From NCBI GenBank assembly GCA_022749755.1, contig CM040446.1, forward strand, positions 13,230,367 through 13,294,366: DNA of 64,000 bases, written 5' to 3'. The translations under genes and the position numbers were made by a program. How positions within the stretch are numbered: position 1 is the stretch's first letter; each line of letters opens with the position of its first letter. Of the stretch, positions 1 to 10,617 are shown one piece after another. Under the pieces are notes generated by a model. The model was not told the origin of the DNA. It did not search any database and saw only the letters and a program-made list of their open reading frames with translations. This DNA is from Azadirachta indica (taxonomy: Eukaryota; Streptophyta; Magnoliopsida; Sapindales; Meliaceae).

Positions 1-489
1 TAATTGATTCTGCTAAACATACTTTTCATTACCAAGAAGATCTCAATTATATAATTAACTAATGAATTAATTAATTAGTTCTTCTTTTTTTTTTTTTTTC
101 TTTAGCACGTCAGTGCCCAGTACTCCTCATCTAGCAATGAAGCTCGGATGGGGAAATTATTGAATATAGTAACATAATAATCAAATATCATATCAGTACA
201 CATTGACATTGTTAGGTAGCTGAGAGTAGAGGAGGTGCGTTGTAAATGACCTAATATTCGGTACTGAGACCCCGTGTTAATTAAGCAAACACATCAAACT
301 GGTATCTTCCTCTTCCAGCCGAGAGAGACATATACCCGTAAATTTATATATGTTCTGTCAATTTTTCTTATCAAAATTAAGCTAACATTACATTAAGTTA
401 CAGCTTAATTATGAAGATTAATTAAGACGACAATAATATTTTGTATTTTATTTTAGTACGATACTTGCAAGTTGGCAATTTACAAGTAT

Positions 490-491
<2 letters not shown>

Positions 492-543
<52 letters not shown>

Positions 544-557
544 TATTATTATTATTA
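492..557. repeat. (TTA)n microsatellite
   Basis: About 20 uninterrupted TTA/ATT units, followed by a short interrupted continuation. It is a plain trinucleotide microsatellite in intergenic DNA. Confidence 0.95.
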
Positions 558-1642
558 TATATAATTGCATTCATCAACATTGTTAATTAGAAATTAATTT
601 AGGGGTATTCACCTAAAGTATTAATAACTATCACTTAAAAAAAACAAATATGAAGATTGTACTACTTACCTCCTTTTACGTTATAATATTAAAAAATATA
701 TATATTTTTATTATTTTTAATATGTGGGCAATCAACCACAAAAGTTCTATACATGTAATTCATATTTTTGTAGAAACAAAAAATGTGTCAAATTAATTTT
801 TTGATAAAAATAATAAAGTTAATGACATTTTAGTAATTGCATACATTGATATTAGTCAAATAAAATGTAAAAAGAAATAAGTGATACAATTCTAATACTT
901 TTTATTCAAGGGATAGTTGTTGATATTCAAAGAAAGCATGTGATAATACCCGCATATACATAGAGTAGGTTATATAACTCAATAATGCACGCATTTTTTT
1001 GTTTTAATCTACGTGAAGATATGATATGAAATTAGAATAAATATTAATAATTATTGTTATCAAGTATTAATTACTATTATAAAACTCTGAACAATATTAA
1101 AGTGAAAAACTTATTACGGCCAAGGGAAATCAAGGAAAGGCGCGCAGACAATTAAAATGATAAAGGTGGGCTTAGCAAGCAGCAGCTGGAGCGGGTGGAG
1201 GAGGTGGGGGCGTCGGTATTATTTTAATTTAATAGAGGAGAATTATAGTCAAAGTAGTGGACAATTAGGTCCACGTCTAATAGTAAGTGTAGTGCAATAT
1301 GCATTGCTTTGTGAATTTGAATTTGATGATTCTGTTTCTGTATTAACTAACACATTGCTCAAGCGAAACAACAACATCCATAGTGTTTGACCCACCCTAT
1401 TCGTTTTCGCTTTCTCTATCTTCTTCTATTTTTATTTTTTTTCTTTAATTAAAAAAGTTCTTGATTGCGACCAAAAGTATATCACCATTTAAATTCCAAC
1501 CAATTAATGTTATTATAGTGTGTTGAAAATTTTTTATAAAATAAATATTAATACATCGTTCGTACATGTGATATAGTTGAAACAGTTTAAAACAGAAAAC
1601 AATGAAAATGAAATATAAAGATACTGACGACATGCCATGAAC

Positions 1643-1674
1643 CTTGAGTCCTTGAGTCCTTGAGTCCTTGAGTT
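1643..1674. repeat. 8-bp tandem repeat, unit CTTGAGTC
   Basis: Four almost perfect head-to-tail copies of CTTGAGTC. It is a short minisatellite with no visible function. Confidence 0.9.
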
Positions 1675-2728
1675 GAGAGAGGATGCGTTGGGACAGATAG
1701 TTCTATTTGCCTAGGATTCCTTAACCTTTTTTTTTTTTTTTTTTGGCTTTTTTATTTGTTTTTAAGATGCATAAATTTGACAACCAAGGTAAGATGTGTG
1801 TTCCAAAGGAGCCCACCACAGTTTTGACAAATGTCCTCTTGCTATTATGCTCACACATGTTCATGCATAATTTGTGTCATTAAAGGCAAATTATTGAGGG
1901 AGAGAAGGGGAAGGAGATGGAGATGGAGACAGAGATCTTATTACAATTTTTTAAATCCAAACTGATCATTGGACTTGCAAATTCAATTATATTTATTGAA
2001 AAGCAATTAGTGTTTAATTAATTGGATAATATGCCTGCCAAGTATTGTAAAGGCACGAGTACGGCGAATTTGCCTTGTATGTATGGTTCTTAACATTTTT
2101 CATCGAATTTGTGACCATTTTGTAAAACCCAAAAATGACCCTATTGAGATAGTTCATTGGAGTTTGAAAAATTAATAAAAATATCGTTGCACAAATTAAA
2201 AGAGTTGTTCAAAATAGAAATAATTTTTGCTTTTATTATTAAGATTTAAAAATCTTATATTATTAATATTCGACAGAAATAATAACAAATTCCATAAGTT
2301 GGTGGGGCGTAATTTGGTGTGGTCCAGTCATTGAAAACGTGGAATTTGGGACCGATGCAAGGCCCACAAAGCTCGAATTTAAGTGTTGAAAATGTAGTAT
2401 GATTGGAGGAATAAGATGTTGACAAGTATTCGGGAATTGGGACCAGCAAACCATTCTCCTAATCCTATTCCTAAGAGAAGATGAAGATGTCCAAACAAAG
2501 CCTTGTTTATGTTTGCATTCCGCTCTTTAAGCTGACACTGTCACGTTTTGCCACCTGACTACTCTAATATGCCTGCCCCCTTCCCTTACATTACACTAAA
2601 CGCATCTCATCTAACAATGAATCTTGTCTTTTGGTCAATTCATTTCTCCACAGTTTACAAGTGCTCCAATTAATTATTCGTTCTTCTTTTTTATAATACA
2701 TCTATACTGCTGCAATAATGAACTGAAA

Positions 2729-3913
2729 TCAAGACAAGGTGAGGCCACGAGAGAAGGCTATTCCGGCCATATTCAAGCCCTTCATTTTACAATCAGGAAG
2801 TGGGAGCCAACTCCAATTATCCCTCCCTATATCATATGACAGCCAAATTATTTCCCACGAACACTCGTAATTACACACTAATGCTATCTTAATTATTCCC
2901 TCTGCTTTCTTTAAGCACCCCATCATAACCCCATACGGTTTATTAATCTGCTTTATTATGTCGCTTGGAACTCTTGATTTGTACTCCCACTGCCTACCAT
3001 TTGGGCTCAACCCCCATATGTCTACACCAGCTAGCATTCTTACTCTTGCTTTTATCTTCTCGAGGTCAACCCCCTTTGATCTTACAATCATCATATACCC
3101 ATCACCGTACACGTGCATCCGATCTGTTGCGCTTCCCCTGCTAGCCATACCAACGGCTGATTGCTGCCCTCCATTAAATCTTGGCCGTAGGATTACCGGA
3201 CTATGGTATCCTGTAGCAATCACGACGCTTTCGTTAGGTCCGTTTCTTACGCTGAGGAATATATCATCAACCTCTCTTCTCCCGACAGGTGTCAAATTCT
3301 CAACAGTTTCTGTTGCTTCCATGGAATTCCACGTGTCGGTTTCGGAGCTGTATTCGAACAAAATCGGGCGGTGTTCCACCAACTCAGCGAACAAAAACAG
3401 GAAATGATCCGACCCGCAGGAAAGTAATCTCATCCCGGATCTTCGCCAGGAAGACGTGCCACGTGGGCCAAGTGGGCTTGCAGGGATTATTTTAACTGTC
3501 TTGCTGACCAAATTAACTGCAATAACTTCCCGGCGAGTGTTACAGACAAAAAGAAAAATATTCCCACAGGCTGTCAGAAAATAAAAATCTTCACCTGGCG
3601 AAATAACTGGTTTCAGTAAATCAGCAACGGCAATCTTGAACCAGCGAGTGGATTGATCAGAGAATCCCTGAAGTTCGGCATCTCGAAGCCAACGCTTCTT
3701 GTAGACGAATAGCCACGTAGCTGACTTTGACCGTAAATTGCATTCACGAACGAAGTTTTGATCGGATATAACGTAAGCAATGGATTTGTTGACCAATTTC
3801 ATAGCCATGATTTCTGGTAAAGCTAAGTAGAGAAGTATGTTCTGTATGAGCTCTGAGGGAAGAAGGCAAAAGCCTATTGCACTTGTGGTTAAATTTGGGG
3901 GATTAATCTCCAT
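2729..3913 (-). CDS. F-box protein with a likely beta-propeller C-terminus
   Basis: Intronless gene for 394 residues. Residues about 15-55 form an F-box: LLPSELIQNILLYLALPEI followed by MKLVNKSIAYVISDQNFV, the usual L-P-x-E/D start and later R/K-x-VNK-S pattern. Such a domain binds SKP1 in an SCF ubiquitin ligase. The rest (about 75-390) resembles the galactose-oxidase/kelch-type region of plant F-box proteins, with repeated blocks such as LFEYSSETDTWNSM and WLSYDIGRDNWSWLPLP, and would recruit the substrate. The start is the first ATG, about 50 bases below a TATA box, and the frame is intact to a TGA at 2729-2731. I cannot name an ortholog or a substrate. The F-box call is strong; the C-terminal fold is inferred. 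Confidence 0.85.
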   Translation of the reverse strand: MEINPPNLTTSAIGFCLLPSELIQNILLYLALPEIMAMKLVNKSIAYVISDQNFVRECNLRSKSATWLFVYKKRWLRDAELQGFSDQSTRWFKIAVADLLKPVISPGEDFYFLTACGNIFLFVCNTRREVIAVNLVSKTVKIIPASPLGPRGTSSWRRSGMRLLSCGSDHFLFLFAELVEHRPILFEYSSETDTWNSMEATETVENLTPVGRREVDDIFLSVRNGPNESVVIATGYHSPVILRPRFNGGQQSAVGMASRGSATDRMHVYGDGYMMIVRSKGVDLEKIKARVRMLAGVDIWGLSPNGRQWEYKSRVPSDIIKQINKPYGVMMGCLKKAEGIIKIALVCNYECSWEIIWLSYDIGRDNWSWLPLPDCKMKGLNMAGIAFSRGLTLS

Positions 3914-5068
3914 TTGTACCCTGAAGAATCAATTTGCTATTATCCAGCTATTAAACACGGCGTTTTATATAAATGCTGGTCTCATTTGGATAGCGTAGTA
4001 GAAAGCATTAATAATTTTTTTTTTTTTTTGATGAATTCGGTCGTGTTATAATTAAGTAAACTAATAATTAGTTAAGTGATTAAAAAACAAAAGATCCAAC
4101 GAAGCATGTAATTGTCATGGTCGGAGAAGTGGACGGTGAGGTGAAGAAGGTGGACAAACTTGAATATTTATTGAGTGTCTGATGACGTAATTTGTTTTGT
4201 CTAATGCATGCGGAATTTAATTCATTAACATATTGATTAAGTGAAGTTTGAGTTTGAGAGGCATGCGAGCACTAATTAATTAAGAAGTACGTTGGGTCGC
4301 TAGCCAATAGAGAGGCAGACGCATGAGTCATTCTTACCGAATTAATGGAAGGGAGGGTGACTGATGATGAGAGCGAGGGCTGATACAGACCTTTCCTAAT
4401 TTTTATATTTTTAATTGCTCTGGATTTTAATGGCATCCGCCGGCCATCAACTGCTGTCCTCTTTTGCTTTTCTCTGTAATTTCTTTCTAGTTATAATATT
4501 ATTGGTTGTTTTCACCACTATAAATTAAATTAAATTAAATTGAATCTGATAAATAAAATATTTGTAACTGAGAGAGAAATGGCTCGATTCAAAAATTTAA
4601 TTTTATTGGGTAAAAGTATTGAATATTGGTACTAATGGGGTAACATAAATTCTGCAATAGAAGAACAAGATTGGGAAGTCCGACAATAGACTAAAGACTA
4701 AATTAAGATTGGAACTTAAATTAATTCATATAAAATAAGCACTCTACTGTGAAACATTTAGATAAAATGAATACTTTCGGGTCCGAACAAAATTTAGGAT
4801 TTAGATAAAAATTAATTGAGATGAAATCTTGAAATTTGAACACCGAACCTTAAATTGTAATAACTGAGACAGAGAAACTACTTGATTCAAAAGTTTTGCA
4901 GTTTTTCCAACAATAACAAAGAAAATATCTAAATTATTGTTACAAGTCAGACTTTGATCTTTTCTTCTAGGAAGAGGGAGCCACAAATTACAACCTGGAG
5001 ATCCAAAAAACTTATCTGAAACTTCAAGTAGAAGTTGTATCTAATTAAGAAATTACTAAGCAGCTAGT
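3914..5068. other. Intergenic region between divergent F-box and PPR genes
   Basis: Apart from the F-box TATA box this region holds AT-rich DNA with poly-T and short ATTAA repeats. It is a shared promoter region for the minus-strand F-box gene and the plus-strand PPR pseudogene. I see no other coding or RNA feature. Confidence 0.5.
3963..3971 (-). promoter_or_regulatory. TATA box of the F-box gene
   Basis: On the minus strand this reads TATATAAAA, about 50 bases upstream of the F-box ATG. It would place the transcription start about 20-25 bases before the ATG, giving a very short 5' leader. Confidence 0.55.
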
Positions 5069-7187
5069 ATGGCTGCTCCTCTGTCTCTTCACCATCATAC
5101 ACCAGCCTTATCTTCAGATAATCCTCTACTAAGAATTACCAACAACGACAAAAACAAAATAAACAGAGAAGTTCAACTACGCCAATGTCTTTTTTCACTA
5201 GAAAAATGTTCAACAATGTCGGAGCTCAAGCAAATTCATGCCCAAATGCTAAGGACGGGCCTCTTCTTCGACCCCTACACTGCAAGCAAAATCGTAGCCT
5301 TTTCTGCTCTACAAGACTCTGGAAGACTCTATTATGCTCGTTTGGTTTCTCCCCAAATCTCCAATCCTACCATCTATCCTTGTAATTCCATAATTCGAGG
5401 CTACACAAACAAGAATTTGCATCATGAGGCGCTTCTTTTCTATAAAGATATGATTGTTCAGGGTCTAGTTCCTGATAGATTTCCTTCATTGTTTAAATCA
5501 TGTGCGGATTTGTCGGAGGGAAAACAGCTACATTGTCAAGCTACAAAGTTTGGTTTGGCTTCGGATTCTTATATACAAAACACTTTCATGACTACGTATT
5601 CGAGTTGCGGGTGTTTGATTTCAGCTGAAAGGGTGTTCTTCGAAGTGAATGATAAAACTGTCGTTTCTTGGGCTACAATGATTGGTGCATATGTGCAGTG
5701 GGATCAACCAGATGAGGCTATCAAGATTTTTGAGAGGATGGAAAGTGAAAATGTGAAGCCTAATGAGGTCACTCTGGTTAATATTTTGTCTGCCTGTGCA
5801 AGAGCAAGGAATTTAGAGACTGTAAAACGAGTGCACGAGTGTGTTGATGAGAATGGTTTTGGGTATCATGTCATCCTCAACACAGCTCTTATGGATGCTT
5901 ATTGCAAGTGTAGCTGCGTCTCACTTGCTAGAGATTTATTTGAAAGAGTGCCTGAGAAGAACTTGTATTACTGGAATATACTGATTAAAGGATATGTAGA
6001 GGATAGTGACTATGAGGAAGCTTTGCTACACTTTCGAGAGATGCAATACGAAGGTCTTACAGGGGATAAAGTGACAATGGTGAGTCTGTTGCTTGCTTTC
6101 ACTCATTTGGGAGCCCTTGAGCTCGGTATGTGGTTGCACGCCTATATCATTAAGGAGAACATTGAGGTGGATGTTGCCTTAGGAACGGCTCTTGTTGACA
6201 CGTATGCCAAATGTGGGAGCATAGTAAATGCATCAAGAGTATTCGAAGAGCTGCCTGATAAAGATGTAATGACTCGGACAACTTTGATTGTCGGTCTTGC
6301 AATGTGTGGACAGGGAAATAAAGCTTTGGAGTATTTCAATGAGATGCAGATTAGAGGAGTCAAACCAGATGCCATCACCTTTGTTGTGGTTTTGGTTGCC
6401 TGTAGTCATGCTGGATTAGTGGATGAAGGAATTTCTCATTTTAAGTCAATGTCTGAGAAATATGGCGTTCAGCCTAGCATCGAACACTATGGTTGTTTAG
6501 TCGATATATTAGGTTGAGTTGGTCGTATTGCTGAAGCGGAGGAGTTGATAAGGAAAATGCCAATGGCACCTGATCATTTCGTTTTGGGAGGGTTTCTTGG
6601 TGCCTGCAGAATACATGGCAACCTTGAGGCAGCAGAAAGAGCGGCTCAACAACTTTTGGAGCTTTACCCAGATAATGGTGGCTCATATGTTATTCTATCG
6701 AACATATATAACTCGTCAAGGAAGTAGGAGAAGGCTAAAAGAATTAGGGAACTCATGGCAGAAAGAAACACAAAGAAGGCCCCTGGTTGCAGTTTGATCG
6801 AGGCTGATGGTGTTGTCCATGAATTTGTTAAGGTTGATTCATCACACCCACAGTCATCAGAAATTTATAAAATGTTGGATGATATGATAAGCCGATTAAA
6901 GAAAGCTGGCTATGTTCCAAACAAATCAGAAGTGTTATTTGATATGGATGAAGAGGACAAGGAGACTGCACTGAACCTACATAGCGAGAAGCTGGCAATT
7001 GCATTTGGGCTTATAAGCCCTCCCTGCCGCTCGAATTCGGATTGTTAAGAATCTTTGCGTGTGCAATGATTGTCACACGGCAACCAAACTCGCATCCAAA
7101 CTTTACAATAGAGAGATAATTGTGATGGATAGAAACAGGTTTCACCACTTTAAGAATGGATCTTGTTCATGTGGGGATTTCTGGTGA
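5069..7187 (+). pseudogene. PLS-class PPR protein with E and DYW domains, disrupted
   Basis: Intronless pentatricopeptide-repeat gene of the PCMP-H (PLS-E-DYW) type. Such proteins go to plastids or mitochondria and direct C-to-U RNA editing. From ATG 5069 the frame reads a Met-Ser-Glu-Leu-Lys-Gln-Ile-His start block typical of the family, then PPR units (for example VVSWATMIGAYVQ and LGTALVDTYAKCG). It hits TGA at 6515-6517, in the LLGRxGR segment where Arg (CGA) is expected, and TAG at 6725-6727, where Trp (TGG) is likely. The same frame continues through the E domain and the deaminase HSE motif (LHSEKLAIAFGL). Around 7018-7032 it shifts by one base into a frame that encodes CNDCH and ends in CSCGDFW at 7185-7187. 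Both stops are single transitions from likely sense codons. Three lesions make this a pseudogene; a short truncated PPR protein could still be translated. No exact ortholog is named. Confidence 0.9.
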
Positions 7188-8713
7188 TTTATGACTGTTA
7201 TATATCCTTTATTACGAGGTTTTCCCAATTTTCATTCATTTGACAAACACAGTAACACCTATTTGGTTTTCTTCGTGGTACTCCATTTCACTCAATCCTC
7301 AAATTTTTTATTCTTGAAATGAACTGAGAATATTAAAGTGAGAAGGATCTGCAACACAACAATAACGGACTTGTACTGTAGAAGAAAGGAAGATATTTGA
7401 GGAAAACTCAATCCAATAACATCAGGGTACAAATTTAAATAAGAAATCAATGGGCATGCAAACAAGTATCGGCACATGCATGTGTTTGTGTCTTTGCGCA
7501 CATGTGAGATTTCAACCGCACATGGTGAAAAGGGAGGCGACGTGGGAATAAGATTGAGGAATGAAGTTTATATCTCCATTGCAGTCATTCGTCTCAAACT
7601 CACACACGCTATGGTACAACAGATAGGGGGTAAGCATATAGTGAGCTAGTGAAACAGTGTATGCATTCACTTCCTAGACTACCAAAAAACAAATAAAGTA
7701 CACGAACAATTACCACGACACCAGGTATCCAATGATGAATTCTGCTAGCTGTGACTATAACACATGTTTCCCGGTTACCCGATGGCAGCACTTGCCAATC
7801 ATCCTAAACAATGTAAAAAGAAAAGCAGCTAGGTTCGAATCATCAACATGATACTAGTCACTTATCAATGATGATCAAACCACAGAGAATTATTGCCGAG
7901 TACCTATTGACTGCATATGGGTTAGTAGAAGTTCAACATGAGCAAATTCACCTCAACACCAGCCATATACCAGACCAATATTTCATACATTCATTCAAGG
8001 TGATCTTTTGCACTTACAAACCATGATTATTTAAATAACACATCAAACTTAGATCTGTAAAATGCATTAACTGAAGTAGGAAGATTTGCCAACATTTTTA
8101 ACTGTAGTATTCAACACAAGGGATTGAAGAGACCATATTAGGGAAAATCAGAAAAGCAATAACAACTTTATGGCAGCATAAGATAACCAAATGCATTTAT
8201 TTTTAACATCACTAGTATGACTAGATGGATGTAGCTGTAGCCTGGAGCAGGGTAACTCCCTGTCCTCATAAAAGGCAATTAATGGTATACCATCCACCAT
8301 ATTCTTAGAGATTAGTATACGACATTCTTTATAATTTACTATGCGCAACAGAAAACTTGTTCACTGCACAACGATTTGGTTGTTGCATGCCAAAATAAAA
8401 ACCCTTGTATTCAGTGAAATCATTGTTGATCATGTAAAGCAAAAAAACAACCAATGTTTTGTGAAAACAATGTATAAGAACACCATTATGTATTATCAAG
8501 AAAAAGACCAAAAGGGTATCATATATTATCAATCATTAAACATTTATAGCAAGTGCACACAGAATTCAAATCTAGAGAGAATATTTGTAAACATCCCATA
8601 CAAGAACAATATTTGAAACATAGAATTGCTAATACTAAAGATAAAATTTCTTACATCTGAATCAGCTTCTTCAATTGTATTTTAATGGCTAAAGAAAAAG
8701 GAAAAAAGATTTC
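7188..8713. other. Intergenic region between convergent genes
   Basis: AT-rich sequence between the end of the PPR pseudogene and the stop codon of the GDP-fucose transporter gene. It must hold the transporter 3' UTR on the minus strand. The remaining open frames are short and not conserved-looking. No RNA gene is seen. Confidence 0.5.
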
Positions 8714-9766
8714 TCATACAGAAGCAAGTTTACCATGTATGTTCTTTCCTTGGTCTTCTTCCCCAAAATCATCAACAGGATTCTCACTATCGTTCTGCTT
8801 AGGCACTGCTGATTCACGCTGCATATGAGCATTGCTGACTCCAGTAACGGACTGTTGGTAAAGAACACCTCCGGCAATTGTGAAGAGGAGGCAAACCAAA
8901 CCAAATGGGCTGGCATGCTTATCCCAGATTAAGACATTGATCACAACAGTAAGGAACTTATTAACCACACCCGTCACAGTAAAAGCAGTGGCAGAGATTG
9001 CCTTCCTTGCCGCAAATCCAAAAAAGCTGATAAGCAAACCAAACACACATGACAAGGCAACCGCAAAAAAGGCTTCATTCTGGAACCAGTTGCCAGCATT
9101 TGCACCCAAAGCAGCAAACACCTCACCATACTCTCCAGTCAAAAACCAAAACAACGGTGACATGATCAAGGACAACAAGTTATTGTACAACACAAATCCC
9201 CAAGTATTCAATCCAAGATTTGTCACCATATGCTTAATATAAACCATCTCAGTAGTAATTGCAATCAAATAAGCAAATGCCCACGAATATGCGGTTAAAG
9301 TAAAAGCGGAATCAGTGGCCACATACCCAACAGCACCACCCAAAATAATCAACAGTGACAAAAATGTAAGTTTTGATGGGCAGGGTTGCCGTCTAAATGC
9401 AGTATCCGCAATAGCAACCAAAAGGGGCGTCAATGATCTGAACATTATGAAGGTATCCACATTGGCATGACGCAAAAGATTGGTATTTGTAAAAATTGCA
9501 AGATAAAAAACGATTGCAGCAGGCAAAAACTTCTTGGCAATATCAAAAGTGAACGGATCGTGATGCAAAAATCCCAACTTGCCCAAAACCCAGACACCTA
9601 GAGCAGAGGTTAAGTACTGCAACGCGGTTAAAAGACCCGGATAATTGAATTTGGTAATGGCATACTTATTTATCACAGCAAGCAAGCTTGAACAGAGAGC
9701 GTAACCAACTATAAGGCCGCTAGTTGTGTAGTACAGCTTAGGGGCATCAAATCGAATAGACGACAT
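8714..9766 (-). CDS. GFT1: Golgi GDP-L-fucose transporter (GONST4/GFT1 type)
   Basis: Intronless gene for 350 residues of the plant nucleotide-sugar/triose-phosphate transporter superfamily. About ten hydrophobic segments span residues 15-310. The protein follows Arabidopsis GFT1 (At5g19980, GONST4) closely from its start (MSSIRFD) through SLLAVINK, LLRHANVDTFI and the GVVNK motif near residue 265, which sits where GDP-sugar transporters carry their GALNK-like nucleotide motif. It ends in GKLASV like the family. GFT1 moves GDP-fucose into the Golgi lumen for fucosylation of xyloglucan, pectin, arabinogalactans and N-glycans. The hydrophilic, acidic tail (about 320-345) faces the cytosol by analogy. 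The frame is complete, with no lesion. The call rests on remembered family sequence. Confidence 0.93.
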   Translation of the reverse strand: MSSIRFDAPKLYYTTSGLIVGYALCSSLLAVINKYAITKFNYPGLLTALQYLTSALGVWVLGKLGFLHHDPFTFDIAKKFLPAAIVFYLAIFTNTNLLRHANVDTFIMFRSLTPLLVAIADTAFRRQPCPSKLTFLSLLIILGGAVGYVATDSAFTLTAYSWAFAYLIAITTEMVYIKHMVTNLGLNTWGFVLYNNLLSLIMSPLFWFLTGEYGEVFAALGANAGNWFQNEAFFAVALSCVFGLLISFFGFAARKAISATAFTVTGVVNKFLTVVINVLIWDKHASPFGLVCLLFTIAGGVLYQQSVTGVSNAHMQRESAVPKQNDSENPVDDFGEEDQGKNIHGKLASV

Positions 9767-10617
9767 TTCTCCTTTTTCTTGATTTTGAATAGTAAACCAG
9801 GCTTATAATATCGGCAAAGCTTTTAAGTAGGCATTTGGATCAATTGTTAAGCGATAAAAGATTTGACGCTGCCTCGATCTACAAGGTATGGAGCAAATTA
9901 TCGACCACAAAACGAAAAATAAATGGAGATTTCTTACAGGAAACGAAGGAGAAAGGGGAGGGAAAAGACCTTTGTGAAGAGTGAGATCTAAGTACCTTTC
10001 TCGACCGATACAGAGGGAGATTGAGCTCGCGCGAGCGGGCAGTTTCGTTTATTGAATGTTGATTTATGAACCGCGACTTTAGTATTACAGTTTACAGAAC
10101 GAAATGTCATTTATACAGCGGTAAGCGGTTAATAGCAATGAACAACAACAATATAATGGATTATGCTGGTGAAACGACAGCGTTTGAGATTGAATGACGC
10201 CGTATTGATTGGACTTCAATGATAAGATTTGTGAGATCTGAACTGATTCTTTTCTGCGGGGTCAAGGCGTAAAAGGATAGTTCGTGGAAGGAAGAATGGA
10301 TCTGGCACAGTACATTGTAGATTTCATTGGTCTCGACTTCTATTTTATTTATTTGTACAGTTTGTAACTGTAATTTCTTTTAATTATTTTGCGCATCTTC
10401 TCATTTTCTTCGCTCATAGAAAAAATCGAACTTGACATATTTATATTAATTATTGAATAAATTAAAATATCATACTAAATTGTTATTAATCAAAAATCTT
10501 GGTCGCGAGTCAGAAGCTTGAACAGCGATTGGGTTTGACTATTTCTACGCATTTGTGTTACGGCAATTTGACGTTTCTTGTGTAATCAGAGAGCAGACGT
10601 GTGGATCATATTTTCAC
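9767..10617. other. Divergent promoter region of transporter and PPR genes
   Basis: Contains the 5' leader and promoter of the GDP-fucose transporter (minus strand) and the promoter of the following PPR gene (plus strand). A GC-richer patch (about 10000-10070, CTCGCGCGAGCG) near the presumed transporter start site stands out from the AT-rich surroundings. No gene or RNA is seen. Confidence 0.5.

Larger units (their letters stand above)
1..2728. other. Intergenic region, no gene seen
   Basis: AT-rich DNA with long T runs, a TTA microsatellite and an 8-bp tandem repeat. Short open frames, such as one of 77 codons at 1157-1390, are low in complexity and match no family I recognise. I see no RNA gene. 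The last few hundred bases probably include the 3' UTR of the F-box gene that ends at 2729 on the minus strand. Confidence 0.6.

Noticed and set aside
1157..1390. A 77-codon frame that starts with ATG.
   Set aside because: Low-complexity sequence in intergenic DNA with no recognisable domain or promoter.
2958..3407. A 149-codon plus-strand frame opposite the F-box gene.
   Set aside because: It is the complement of the conserved F-box protein coding sequence.
6515..6727. The idea that the in-frame stops of the PPR gene are repaired by RNA editing.
   Set aside because: Changing UGA to CGA or UAG to UGG would need U-to-C or A-to-G editing of a nuclear mRNA, which is not established in flowering plants, and the frameshift would remain.
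7825..7850. GGTTCGAATC, a tRNA T-loop-like sequence.
   Set aside because: No matching acceptor stem, D arm or anticodon arm is present around it.
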